A DNA stretch of 64,000 nucleotides from Lamellibrachia satsuma (taxonomy: Eukaryota > Annelida > Polychaeta > Sabellida > Siboglinidae), in contig BSQZ01000001.1 of assembly GCA_033239005.1 (NCBI GenBank), positions 2,038,501 to 2,102,500 of the forward strand. Direction: 5' to 3'. The translations under genes were made by a program, and so were the position numbers. Positions within the stretch are counted from its first letter, which is position 1; every line of letters starts with the position of its first letter. The notes under the pieces are model-generated. The model did not search any database. It worked only from the letters and a program-made list of their open reading frames with translations, and was not told where the DNA came from. This document shows positions 45,112-56,574 of this stretch, one piece after another.

Positions 45112-46638
45112 CTGAAAAGATTACACATACAGTGACTTGAAAATTTTACAAAATTCATCTTTTGCATAATAAAAATGAATCACAATGTGAGAAACTTTCT
45201 CTTGTATATATTATTTTTAGAATATAAGAGTGCCAGTGTCATATAGAATGTATAAAGTAATCAACCACAGGGAAAAGCATTTTCCCTATGGAGCAATGTT
45301 AATTCAACCAATGGGTCTTTCACTGATCTCTTAATGTTTTTAATGAATCTGTTTGGTCAGTTTGACGAATGCCACTGGTAACATGACCAAACACATGTAA
45401 CCAAAATTGTAGCATCCTAGCTCCAAAGTGCATTACATTATGTAATCAACATTGCACTATTTTCAATGGGCCAGGGAGGTCAAAATTCTATAAGGGGTCC
45501 AAATTCCATAACAAAATATGGACCCATAGGTACACTTTCTATGGGGTTCCTTATTTTATATCTGACACTCGATTTAGATAACATAATGCATGACTATTGT
45601 TATTGGATCAAATGCAGATCTATGCTTGTGACATCTTTACCTTATAAATGCTGCACGCACACACACACACACACATACCTGCCCACACATATATATATAT
45701 TTATATATGTATATATGTAAATATATATATAATTATTAGGTATTATACTGAAAGCATCTGCTAGATAGTATGGTGCATGGACAAAAGCCCCTCCCGACAA
45801 AAGCCCCACAGACATAAGCTTGTTTCAATTCAATTATACTGTTCATGACTGTTGCTGTAGTACACAGACAAGATATTGTCATGAATATAGTTCATTCATG
45901 TGGTCAATTCCATTCCGGAATTGGAACTGACCCTCAATTCCAGTTCCGGAATTGGAATTGATTTAAAAAAAAAAAATTTATTGGAATTTTTTTTCAAAAA
46001 TATATTTTTTGGGAATTGGAATTGATTTTGTTGGAATTATTGACTTGATACTGTTTATATTTACCCTTATATTTACTTATATTACTTTTAAAATCAAATT
46101 TGTCTGCTATTAGCATGTCACCCTGAATCTGGTAACAGCCAGGAAGTTGTCAACATTACAGCATAGACACTGTCTACTCTGGTATTGAAACATTGTGACC
46201 AAGAACAATATAATCAAGCATTTGCATCAAAAAGAAATACTAAGTTACTGTAACAGACAGTAAAACCAAAATCAGACCATTCAGGCCTCATTTTCTTTCT
46301 CAGTGTACAAGGTTCATTTACAGAGATTGCCAATTAAGGGCACCTGCCTGCTCATTCCCTTTGTGTGAGAGAGGAAGCCTGCCTCACTTGAATGCAGCCC
46401 CTTGTTTGTCCAAGCCTAATGTTCAGCCCACAAGTTTCCCATGCTAAACATGTCACTGGTCACTTGTACAATGCTGTTACATGTGGCTGTAGGGTTTGCC
46501 CTTTGTAGTAATTAAAAATGTCCCCATGGAGAATACATGTTGGAGATTAGGATGTTGAAGACTCAAACTTTCCAGTAAATTTGATGAAATATCAATGATA
46601 CCACAACTGATAGCGATATAAATCCACCTCCTAGTATA

Positions 46639-47650
46639 TTTGCTCCCCCCCACGGACATCTGCCCCTTTTTTCTATGATAGTTGACAAGTGAAAATCAGT
46701 TTGCAGTTTTATCATTATTACTACAATAACATTCAATGACAAGTCAAAGTCACTTTAGCCTAATGCAATGGCCTATCCCCTGGAGTGTGTATGAGATGAT
46801 CTTGTCACCAGGTATCATTGATAGTCAGGCCAGTGGTGGAAGATGGGTTCTTGGGGTGATGCTTCCACAAACGGTGGTGGACAGTAACGAGTCAGAGATC
46901 AGCTGGTTTGGAGTGCCCCTGGTATTAGCTGCCTTAGTTTTCAGGTCCTCACGGACCTTGGCAGCTTATATCTGTGCTGTGTCACCATCATGGTTGCAGG
47001 CAGTCTTGTTGATCACATTCTGGATCTGGAGATCAGATCAGTGACCACAGCACCCTTGCATGATCAGGATCGACGCTGGCTTCACTCCCAATGAAGAGTA
47101 ATCTTGTTGCTCCCCCTTCTTGGTGTAGGAATGACACTCAAAACATAGCTTCTGACCTCCTCAGATGCTAGTAGTAATTTCCATGGTGAAGTTATAAGAG
47201 AATTCTGACAACTCTAGCTTGTGCATCCAGTTTTATAGGAAAATGGAGTCACTCCAACTCTCCATGGTAAATGCAATTCAAAAGAAACCTTGTTGAGATG
47301 GCTTCTTTCAAATATCCTCAATTGTCCTAACATGTCCAGGTCCTAATGTCACTGGCGTCTTCCACAATTGCAATAAAGATAATCCTTTGATTACAGGATC
47401 ATCTCCAACTACATAAAGTAATTTACTTGGCTGATCTGGCACAAAGAACATTAATTGCAATTAGGGTAATATATATCTTGAATTCATGTTCAGAAATAAA
47501 AAATAAGTTAAAAAAAACTTATAAAAAATAATCCAGAAGCTATGGACGGGGGCAAATGTCCAGATTTTGAATAAGGCAAGGGGCTAATGTCTGGGGGGCA
47601 AGTGACAAAGGGGCAAATGTCCGGAAGGGGGGCAAATGACCTGGACCCGA
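46639..47650. mobile_element. MITE-like GGGGCAAATGTCC element nested in the hAT-like element, copy A
   Basis: The right end has stacked GGGGGCAAATGTCC-type repeats ending GGCAAATGACCTGGACCCGA. The left end has the inverted form (CGGACATCTGCCCC) but is shorter. The interior segment near 47360-47465 is related to 30390-30500. No transposase. Confidence 0.65.
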
Positions 47651-47810
47651 TATAAACAGGGGAAACTGTTCAAAACTTTTAATGACCCAACTGTCCAGGG
47701 CTGTCAAAAATGTCTGGTTTTGTTAGCAAAAATCCAGGAGAGTTGTCGCAGCAGAAAGTACATATGAAATGGCTGGATGTCATTTTAAAGTTTTTTTATG
47801 GCAAATCTGA

Positions 47811-47824
47811 TATGTGTGTGTGTG

Positions 47825-47856
<32 letters not shown>

Positions 47857-47879
47857 TGCGTGCGTGTGTGCGTGTGCAT
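47811..47879. repeat. (TG)n/(CGTG)n microsatellite
   Basis: TG units turning into CGTG units. Copy B has a longer CGTG version at 62990-63064. Confidence 0.95.
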
Positions 47880-48389
47880 TTAACGAACAATAATTTTTTA
47901 ATCATATCTAATTAAATATGATTGTGCACACGTGACAAATAAAACTGTGTTAAAACGAATTGGATTTGAATTTTTCTTTACCCTAGGATTTTAACAGTTG
48001 GAATTGATTTTTTGCAAGGCGGAATTAGAACTGATTTTTTGGAATTGACAAAACAGAATTGACCCCATGCCTGATATACTTCCTTCATATGTATAGCTTG
48101 TTCTAATAATATTGTGGGTTGCCGACAGTTGCCCCCTCCCCCCACGATATTCATTACAGTGTTATCAGTCGACTTAGAATAAAATGTAATTAATACATCT
48201 CTATGAACTTCCGGTTATTACATGTGGGGTTTAATCTGATCAATAAAGCAAATTAATTTTATATAATTTTGCCTTATTGTCAAGTCACAAGAATTCAGAC
48301 AGAAATTGTAGTGTCATTATAGAAGGCAGACATGTAATCTGACAGTGTTCAAATGGGTAGATGACGATGCCTTAGTTAGTTTCCTTTCC

Positions 48390-48799
48390 AGCTAGACACT
48401 GCATGGGTGAAATGCATTTTACTTAAATATTTAAATACTTTTAAAAAGTTTTTGTAACTGCATTTGCACTTATTCACAATGAAAGTATTTGTATATTTTA
48501 AATATTTCCATAAAGAATTTGAAATGTAAACAGCAACAGTAGGCTTCTGTTGCACTATAGTCTATACTGTCTTTTGGTCGTGTTTCTCCCATGCAGCTAG
48601 ACATTGCATGGGTGAAATGCATTTTACTTAAATATTTAAATACTTTTAAAATGTTTTTGTAACTGCATTTGCACTTAATCACAATGAAAGTATTTGTATA
48701 TTTTAAATATTTCCATAAAGAATTTGAAATGTAAGCAGCAACAGTAGGCTTCTGTTGCACTATAGTCTATACTGTCTTTTGGTCGTGTTTCTCCCATGC
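48390..48799 (+). repeat. 205-bp tandem duplication, copy A only
   Basis: AGCTAGACA(C/T)TGCATGGGTG occurs at 48390 and 48595, each followed by the same ~200 bases to CGTGTTTCTCCCATGCA. Copy B has a single unit at about 63580-63788. Confidence 0.9.
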
Positions 48800-49215
48800 A
48801 TCTAACCCCCCCCCAGACTTAGCCTTGCTGCTTGCTCTCTAGGCATTTAGAACACAGGAGTATGAGACTTATTATGACTGTCAATAAATAATATAACATT
48901 ATTTTCTTGAATAATTTTGCCTAGCACATACGCCATGGCCCATGTTATAAGGTTGCAGTATATCCTGTAGCACTTACTGAGTTATTGTTTTGAGTACGGC
49001 CACGTATAGATGGTACGGTACGTCTGATCACGTCGAAAATAAATCGGTGGATTGGAAAACACTCGTAATTATATCAAACTATTAACACTTACTCGCACTT
49101 TATTGTATTCATACATTTCGATTTACTGTGGGTCATATATATGCTGACGTTGAAGCACAGCTGTGCTTATTAGGGTGGAACTATATTGTAATCGTAGTGA
49201 TAAGTCACAATGGTA

Positions 49216-51300
49216 ACGGTACTTTTTTATTTATAATAGTTCCAGAAGACTTTAGGGTTTTTCTTGGTTTGAGTGGCTAAATTTCGTTCAAACCCCTTTC
49301 GGAGCTTTCTGGTTAAAGCTCGGATTTTATTCCTGCTTTTACAATACTCTAAATATTTTGTCCTATCCCTTGTTTCAATGTATCTTGTCCATAGTCTACT
49401 TTTACATCTTATTAGTTTTCTGGTGTTTGCATTCAGGGGGAAATTTCCCTTTCTGTAATTTGAAACTTCTTTTTGAGGTACGTATTTATCTTCTAATAAT
49501 TTTAGTACTGTTTTAAGGATTTCCCATTGGTCGTTAACGTTGTCTTTAAATTTCTCTTTCCTCATTCCTTCATAATTTGCCTTATTAAATAGCTTCCGTT
49601 TTTTTGTGTATATATTTTTTATAACTGCACAAAATATTGAATGTAATGACACAGTGGTCACTTTTACCCAGAGGGCTGAGATACTCTATTTCCCCTATGT
49701 TGTCTTCTTTGTTTGATAAAATCAGATCTAAAAGGTTTGTGTTAGTTGTGCCTCGTCCTCTAGTGGGATTTAAGACATGTTGAAACATGAATGTGTCTCT
49801 AAGGCATTCCAAATTTAAAATTTAGGTTGCTGTGTTTAACTGATTTGGTCGTCCAATGTTTCCAGTTAATATCTGGGAGATTGAAATCTCCTGTAATTAC
49901 AACGTGTGAATATTTAAGTCCTGATGTGGATCTAATCATATTTAGAAGTTCTGCGTTATTTTCTTCTGACCCCCCATCGCTCCTATATATGCATCCAAAG
50001 AGAAGTTTGGTTTTATTTTTAAGTTTAATTTCTATAAATAAGCATTGCTTGAAGGTTGATACCAGGTTTATATTTTCTCTGTATGGGGAATTTAAGACGT
50101 ATATTATAATACCCGTACCTTCATTATTTTCTTTTCTTGAAGAACAATGTATTGCCTTCTAAGGAAAATTCTGGTATGGTTACAGTGCATTTGGGGTTTT
50201 TTGGTTTTACCTCATTAATTGCTATTATGTGGGGTTTTAATTCTTTGTTCAAATGCATTTTGCTTGTTCCTTAGTTGGTCAGCATTGGTATAAAAAACAC
50301 AGAATGTTGCCTATGTCATTAAGATTATTTTTATTAACATTTGTTTTACCATCCGTCACTCTAGGTGGATGTGTAGTCTTTACTGGCTTTTCCTTATCTT
50401 TCTTATTTTTCTCTCCCATGGTGGACCCCTGACTCTGTACAGGTATTCCCCCGACTTGTCTGCAGCTTCCTGCCTCTTTGCTTCTTCATAGAGCTTTTTT
50501 GATTCCTCCCTTTCTTGTTTAGTTTTGTCATGATCAATTTTTATGTTTTTGAACTTGTCATTTTCTCTGATGAAGAAAGGTTAGTTTTTTGTCAGTATTT
50601 GTTAATGTGATTAGAACTGGTCTGAGACCGGTTGCATTTTCCTTGGCTTCCCCAAGCCTCCTCGTTTCTGTGACATCAGTGTCTGTGAAGTGATTGTTTA
50701 TTTCTGTACACATTTCTAAAATTTGTTCTTTGTCATGTTGTTGTCTCGTAGTTTTTAATTGTGATGTAGATTCTGGTAAGTTGAAAATTATTACATTGTT
50801 GAGTCTTTTTTCTCTGTCTTTTGATTCCATGTTCTGTTCTTTTACCTGAATTTGTACGACTTCCTTAACTTAATTTGGGCTGATGACTTTGCTTGGGTTT
50901 TTTCCAACTGAGCTTCTTTGATCATTTCGATGATTCTTGTTTCGTCCACTTTGGTTCTGATTTCTTTCTCTAGTTCAATGATTCTCTCTTCCACTTTCTT
51001 AAGGAACTTCTGGTACCTTTGTTAGCAGCTTTTTTCATTTTTCAAGTTTTTCATTACTTTTGTGTCACATGGACAGAACCAGTGAATTTGTGGTTTGTCC
51101 GTCCTAATTTTATATTCGTTATCCGTCATTTCAACACATTCAATGCAGTAATGTTTATCACAGTACTTGCATTCCAACAATTTGTGGTTAGGTCCTTTGA
51201 AATTTTTTTTACACCCTGTGCATAGCCATACGCATCATCATCGATCATCCATACAGAGTCATTTTTACTTTTTGTCCTTGGTTTTTTTTTACCTGCCATA
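49216..51300 (-). mobile_element. CR1-like LINE with PHD-finger ORF1, 3'-truncated, inside copy A
   Basis: On the minus strand ORF1 starts at 51299 (MAGKKKPRTKSKNDS). After a frameshift it encodes a PHD-type zinc finger (LLECKYCDKHYCIECVEMTD, then DKPQIHWFCPCD). NVIIFNLPES and TRRLGEAKENATGLRP follow at 50790-50600. The ORF2 endonuclease lies at 50110-49650 (LLFGCIYRSDG, VVITGDFNLPDINW, LSPLGKSDHCVI), then the linker KRKLFNKANYEGMRK up to NPKVFWNYYK at 49227. The reverse transcriptase is absent. PHD fingers in ORF1 are known from CR1-like elements. It is the same family as 415-2246. Losing the 3' rather than the 5' part is unusual for a LINE. Confidence 0.85.
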
Positions 51301-52000
51301 ACCTGGCTACTTTAGTTTTATTTATTTAATGTCTACTTTAAGACTGAGTTAATTTATTGCTTATATATATTTTTTTTTAATATTATGTTGTGCAAGGGAT
51401 CAAGGCAGTGTGGGAGAAAGATATTGAGTCTGGGGGGTAGATCGGAGACTCAGTGGTTTATTTACAGAAACGAAGAGTGATACCCAGGGCAACTCTGGGT
51501 ATATTGAGTTGCCTTGATGAAAGGGCCAAATTAGTATAAGGTCAAGAATTTGTGCAGGATGGTTGAAGAAGTGTATTTATGTCTAACTAATTTCTAGTGT
51601 TTTGTCTAACTAATGTTTATGTCTAATTTCCTGTCTAAGTTTTGTATGTCGAGCGTTGCTTGGGGTTCTTTTTTCCTTTGTTTACTTTAATATGGCGGGA
51701 AAAATTCGATTTCAAAGTTATTTTGGGAATCCTAGAAGGTAGAAGTTATTTAATTTTTGGTACTTTTAACAGTATCTAGTTTGACTTGTGCTATAAGTTT
51801 AACTATTAGTTAAAGAACTTTGAATGGTTAGTTAAGATTAAGATTTTGAGCAGGTGTTACTACGTACGCTTGTGAACTGGAACCTGGAATCATCTTTATA
51901 TTCTGTGAAATTTTCATTTCATTCTGCCCTGTATCGGTTGCTTAATTCGTTCTCGATCAATATACTTGTTTTATAGTAGTAAAATGTTGTATACATTGTA
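51301..52000. other. Possible LINE 5' UTR and unassigned DNA
   Basis: No coding signal. Part of it may be the 5' UTR of the minus-strand LINE, whose boundary is not visible. Confidence 0.3.
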
Positions 52001-52007
52001 AACTGTG

Positions 52008-52205
52008 GTATACCATGGTTTACCTGTTTCAAAACAACATGGTATTTTACCATGGCTTCCCTGTTTCAAAGCACCATGGTTTCTATGGTATATCATGGTA
52101 TTTTACCATGGTTTACCTGTTTCAAAATACCATGGCATTTACCATGGTATATTTTCACAAAACACCATGGCATTTACCATGGTATATTTTCACAATTCCA
52201 TGGGC
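52008..52205. repeat. Palindromic CCATGG repeat cluster
   Basis: At least ten CCATGG palindromes, usually as TACCATGG(T/C)ATA or TTTACCATGG, separated by TTTCAAA or TTTTCACAA spacers. Frames on all strands are open because the repeat lacks stops. Confidence 0.85.
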
Positions 52206-53372
52206 CGTGGACACTTGGTATTGTTAACTTAATTGTTATGTTAATATTTCAGATGCTGTCCGAAACAATGAAGTGACAACAAATGGCACAACCATGAGCA
52301 TGACATAAAGCGAGTCATCCAGGAATGGTTCTGAACTGCCTCCGTCTCTGATCGGGATGGTGGTAGGAAGCACCGAATGGACCGAACATAGGCTAAGCAG
52401 GATGTGGCAGGAGTAAACAATTGAAGTGAATGTTTTTGAGTACATTCATTTAAGTACAAGTAAGAGATGGTCAACGCTTATTTATTAAATATTATCGTAT
52501 AATAAATTACACAAATCCACATACGATTACATGTATCAACCTCAAAACATTTGTGATAAAATGTTAACTATATTATGTATAAGATAATATGCTTGTATTG
52601 AAAGTAATGACATGGTGCTTTGGTGGCGTTGCATTGATCAATTTAAAATAAATTCCAAGAGCATTGTTTATTTAAAAGAGATCCTGGAAAAATCATAGTA
52701 AAGTTATACTGTATAATCTGTATTCATAAATATACATTTGAACGGTTAACTGGCAGTTTAAGTTTGAATGTGCACATATATATTCATAGCAATGTCTAGG
52801 AATGTTGCATAGTACACTGAAATTATATAGGTCGTTGTGTACATACTGAAGCCTTTCAAGAGAGTGAGTGGATTTTTACTGTGATTGGATTAGGGTGTTA
52901 TTGAATATTCAAGTGATGCTATCTGTAATGCGTTTGTTTGTCTGTTCAGTGTTTGTACTTGTGGATATTCCCATGACTTGTTCCATGTGCATACCAGAAT
53001 TATGTATTATGCTTACATTTTTAGATATCCAGGAAGGTTTCTGTTGACATATTAGTGATAGCAGTTTAATTGTCATTTAAAGATATCTTCAACTTTTATT
53101 TAGCAGTTTGATACTTTTTAGCAATGGATAGAAGTGTGTGCATTATATACTGACTGTTTGTTATCATTTTTGTCGCACACTTCTGTAGTTTTGTTATTAT
53201 GTATACCTGTAACAATAGTTTATATGGGAAATGATTAGTGACTTAACGTTAATAGGTTTAATAAAATACGTTGTGGAAGGTATCTTATCAAATCTGTACA
53301 ACTCATATTAATTAATAAATTTTAAATGCCTTTGTTGGGCCTATTTCAATCTTCATTGGACTTGTTGTTTTT

Positions 53373-53375
<3 letters not shown>
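52206..53375. other. Unassigned part of copy A; possible terminal exon at 52253
   Basis: AATATTTCAG at 52243-52252 looks like a splice acceptor, and the following frame AVRNNEVTTNGTTMSMT ends at a TAA near 52308. With no matching donor or homology this is weak. The rest is AT-rich without features. Confidence 0.2.

Positions 53376-53377
<2 letters not shown>

Positions 53378-53457
<80 letters not shown>
53378..53457. repeat. (TA)n microsatellite
   Basis: About 40 uninterrupted TA units. Confidence 0.95.
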
Positions 53458-53460
<3 letters not shown>

Positions 53461-53519
53461 GACGAAATAAAACTAGGCAGTCGGCGAATGAGCGGCTAAT
53501 CATCGGTTTATAGGCGGCT

Positions 53520-54232
53520 TCCTATTGGCAGCCGCTTATGAGCCGCCCTCGGCCTGATGTTGAGCCGACGGATAAAACTTACATCGGCCCGCAGGCAGAT
53601 GCCGATGTTGGCCCGATGGAAAAAACTACATCGGCCCGCAGGCGGATGCCGATGTTGGTCCGATAAGTTTGCTGCCCTCGGACCGATGTTGAGCCGACGG
53701 ACAAAACTTACATTGGCCCGATGAACAAAACCTACATCGGCCCGCAGGCGGATGCCGATGTTGGCCCGATGAAGAAAAACTACATCGGCCCGCAGGCGGA
53801 TGCTGATGTTGGCCCGATACGTTTGCCGCCCTCGGACCGATGTTGAGCCTACGGACAAAACTTACATCGGCCCGATGAACAAAACCTACATCGGCCCGCA
53901 GGCGGATGCTGATGTTGGCCCGATGGAGAAAAACTACATCAGCCCGCAGGCGGATGCTGATGTTGGCCCGATACGTTTGCCGCCCTCGGACCGATGTTGA
54001 GCCTACGGACAAAACTTACATCGCCCCGATGAACAAAACCTACATCGGCCCGCAGGCGGATGCCGATGTTGGCCCGATGGAGAAAAACTACATCAGCACG
54101 CAGGCGGATTCCGATGTTGGCCCGATAAGTTTGCCGCCCTCGGACCGATGTTGAGCCTACGGACAAAACTTACATCGGCCCGCAGGCGGATGCCGATGTT
54201 GGACCGATAACTTTGCCGCCCTCGGGCCGCTG
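53520..54232. repeat. Minisatellite with a 154-bp higher-order unit
   Basis: Subunits of about 35-60 bases of the type ACATCGGCCCGCAGGCGGAT followed by GCCGATGTTGGCCCGAT are organised in a larger unit: GCCCTCGGACCGATGTTGAG recurs at 53674, 53828, 53982 and 54136, exactly 154 bases apart. The array is GC-rich against an AT-rich background. Confidence 0.88.
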
Positions 54233-54896
54233 TAGGTGTGCTGGCTGGGGTAATCCAATTTACTAACCTGGTTTCGGGTCGTCGCTTCCTACGCATCGCT
54301 CTGCCCTCTGATATCTGTCGCAGAATAGTCTGTAGATGCATGGTCATATGCCAAAAAAAGATCTAAGATGGAACGTTGTCTTTGACCAAGAATGACATCT
54401 TGATGCTCACCGTCTGTCCATGCTCATCACATAGTCTTTTGTCTTGTAATCTGCATCGGAAAAGTGGTCACTCGCAGAGCCTGCGGCTGGCGGACACGGC
54501 AATTTCCGCATTTTATATGCCACCTTTTCCGCTGCAAATTCTTCCTCGGAAGTCGATCAAAAGTTTTCCTTGCATTTGTAGTACTAGTTGATATATCCAG
54601 GAGCCATCCAGTGCACTCCAGTTTTCTTTTTATTCGATTTTCCATGCGTTTCGGCCATTTTTCCGAGAGGTTTTTACTGTGTGAACGCGGTGCCAGGAGC
54701 TCGTACTCAAACCACTCTGCCGCTGAGCCCCCCGCAGAGCAATATGGCGCCGCCCAGCGAAGATAATGGCACAGTTAAAAAGGATATTACAAAATTACCG
54801 TGGCGTTGCGCCCATCATATAAGGGTGATATATACTGTAAATGGTATGTTATTATGTTTGGGCTATGGTTGTTCGAGTGCTTCACCCCCCCCCCCC
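54233..54896. other. Right end of the large unit, copy A
   Basis: It contains the inverted terminal motif, with GCAATATGGCGCC at 54739-54751, the GTGCTTCA block and a C12 run against TTAA. A frame across 54588-54923 runs through the terminus and is not a gene. Confidence 0.45.
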
Positions 54897-55140
54897 TTAA
54901 CGAAGGCAATGGGTTGGACTTGAGAAAGTATCACAGAGGGTGTTAAATGAATGGAACAAACTGCCAAATTATTGTGTTAATGCTAGTAGTGTGAATATGT
55001 TTAAAAATATAATTGACATATATTTGATAAGGGCGGGCTACACATAGATGAGAAAATTGTTGGACTCTCGGTAAGGCAATGGCTTCCTCGTCCACTTTGC
55101 CATCTGGAACTTGTTGTTTGGGATGGCAATCTTGTTAAAT
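54897..55140 (+). mobile_element. CR1-like LINE copy, right half
   Basis: It starts TTAACGAAGGCA, matching TTAAAGAAGGCA at 28530 of the fuller copy, which is the position where the left half stops at 39647. After a ~48-base deletion it continues with GGTTGGACTTGAGAAAG, then ATGGAACAAACTGCC and AATGCTAGTAGTGTGAATAT, and ends GGATGGCAATCTTGTTAAAT like the copy at 31573. Same strand as the left half. Confidence 0.85.
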
Positions 55141-55618
55141 CTTGTTATTTGCCAGGTCCTTCACCATGACTTTCCCGTTGAACGTCCAACAGTCCGCCAG
55201 CTTCGTTAGTTTCTTTAGCTTACTCGTTTCGAAAGCCAGTTTCGATCGTCGCTCAGTCAAGTCCTCGTTCAGGAAGATTTGTGCGTTTCGTTGTTGTGTG
55301 TTATGTTTCTTTAATGTGAACCGGGCGCGATACACATAATTCGTTCAGTGCGAAATCTGACTATGATGGGTCGACTGCCGGTACGCTTTCCACCTAAGCG
55401 GTGGCTCCCCTCTAGGTCGTGCAGTGAGAGTGGAGGGGTGACACCCATCTTATCGTTAATCATTGCCAGTACTGTGGTGTCGGTGTCCTTGCCTTCGCTC
55501 GCCTGTCTCAGGAACCCCGTGAATTCGTAAGTTGAGCCGACGGATGTATTGTTCTAGGTTGTCGTTGCTTTCTTCGAGTGCATGCATCTTCTCTCAACGA
55601 TACGTATGTCCTTTACAT
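55141..55618. other. Unassigned stretch
   Basis: Moderate GC, several short frames on both strands, no recognised domain. Confidence 0.35.
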
Positions 55619-56403
55619 TCGGTCGGTCGGTCGGTCGGTCGGTCGGTCGGTCGGTCGGTCGGTCGGTCGGTCGGTCGGTCGGTCGGTCGGTCGGTCGGTC
55701 GGTCGGTCGGTCGGTCGGTCGGTCGGTCGGTCGGTCGGTCGGTCGGTCGGTCGGTCGGTCGGTCGGTCGGTCGGTCGGTCGGTCGGTCGGTCGGTCGGTC
55801 GGTCGGTCGGTCGGTCGGTCGGTCGGTCGGTCGGTCGGTCGGTCGGTCGGTCGGTCGGTCGTTCGGTCGGTCGGTCGGTCGGTCGGTCGGTCGGTCGGTC
55901 GGTCGGTCGGTCGGTCGGTCGGTCGGTCGGTCGGTCGGTCGGTCGGTCGGTCGGTCGGTCGGTCGTCGGTCGGTCGATCGGTCGGTCGGTCGGTCGGTCG
56001 GTCGGTCGGTCGTCGGTCGGTCGGTCGGTCGGTCGATCGGTCGGTCGGTCGGTCGGTCCGGTCGGTCGGTCGGTCGGTCGGTCGGTCGGTCGGTCGGTCG
56101 TCGGTCGGTCGGTCGGTCGGTCGGTCGGTCGATCGGTCGGTCGGTCGGTCGGTCGGTCGGTCGGTCGGTCGGTCGGTCGGTCGGTCGGTCGGTCGGTCGG
56201 TCGGTCGGTCGGTCGGTCGGTCGGTCGGTCGGTCGATCGGTCGGTCGGTCGGTCGATCGGTCGGTCGGTCGGTCGGTCGGTCGGTCGGTCGGTCGGTCGA
56301 TCCGGTCGGTCGATCGGTCGGTCGGTCGGTCGGTCGGTCGGTCGGTCGGTCGGTCGGTCGGTCGGTCGGTCGGTCGGTCGGTCGGTCGGTCGGTCGGTCG
56401 GTC
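55619..56403. repeat. (GGTC)n tetranucleotide satellite, ~785 bp
   Basis: About 195 GGTC units with a few substitutions (GATC, GTTC) and single-base slips. All frames are open (Arg-Ser-Val-Gly on one strand, Thr-Asp-Arg-Pro on the other) because the unit has no stop codon. Confidence 0.97.
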
Positions 56404-56574
56404 ATCCTTCTACTTACGAACCGGGGGTGGGGTGGATGGGCCGACACATATGTTGTTCTACTTACATAAGGGTTCATTTTAGCCGGCTGGTAATACTTCA
56501 GTGTTTTACATTGACACTAGTTCCGATGTAGGCCTATATACGTTGTCCTGTACCGTAATATTTGCCATGGACAC

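Larger units (their letters stand above)
45893..48073. mobile_element. Nested hAT-like non-autonomous element, copy A (2181 bp)
   Basis: The inverted ends carry CATGTGGTCAATTCC on the left and, on the right read on the minus strand, CAGGCATGGGGTCAATTC. Flanks are ATATAGTT (45885-45892) and ATATACTT (48074-48081), an 8-bp target duplication with one change. Runs of GGAATTGGAATTGATTTT lie inside both ends. No transposase. A second element is nested at 46639-47650. Confidence 0.8.
39648..54896. mobile_element. Large TTAA-flanked unit, copy A (~15.2 kb)
   Basis: It is bounded by TTAA at 39644-39647 and TTAA at 54897-54900, between two halves of one LINE. The left end is AGGGGAACTGAAGCA; the right end, read inward on the minus strand, is twelve Gs then TGAAGCACTCGAAC, so TGAAGCA is shared in inverted orientation at about the same offset. 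About 150 bases inward, both ends have a CGCCAT(C/A)TTG element. The first 70 bases are identical to copy B at 57176. TTAA targets are used by piggyBac and Kolobok elements; the superfamily cannot be assigned because no transposase was recognised. Contents: a copy-A-only insert, P2X7-tail-like fragments, an unknown minus exon, a nested hAT-like element, a LINE and minisatellites. Confidence 0.65.

Noticed and set aside
49827..50162. 111-codon plus-strand frame
   Set aside because: It is the antisense of the LINE endonuclease encoded on the minus strand.
55532..56531. Open frames of about 300 codons across the GGTC array
   Set aside because: Arg-Ser-Val-Gly or Thr-Asp-Arg-Pro runs arise because the tetranucleotide has no stop codon; several frames on both strands are equally open.
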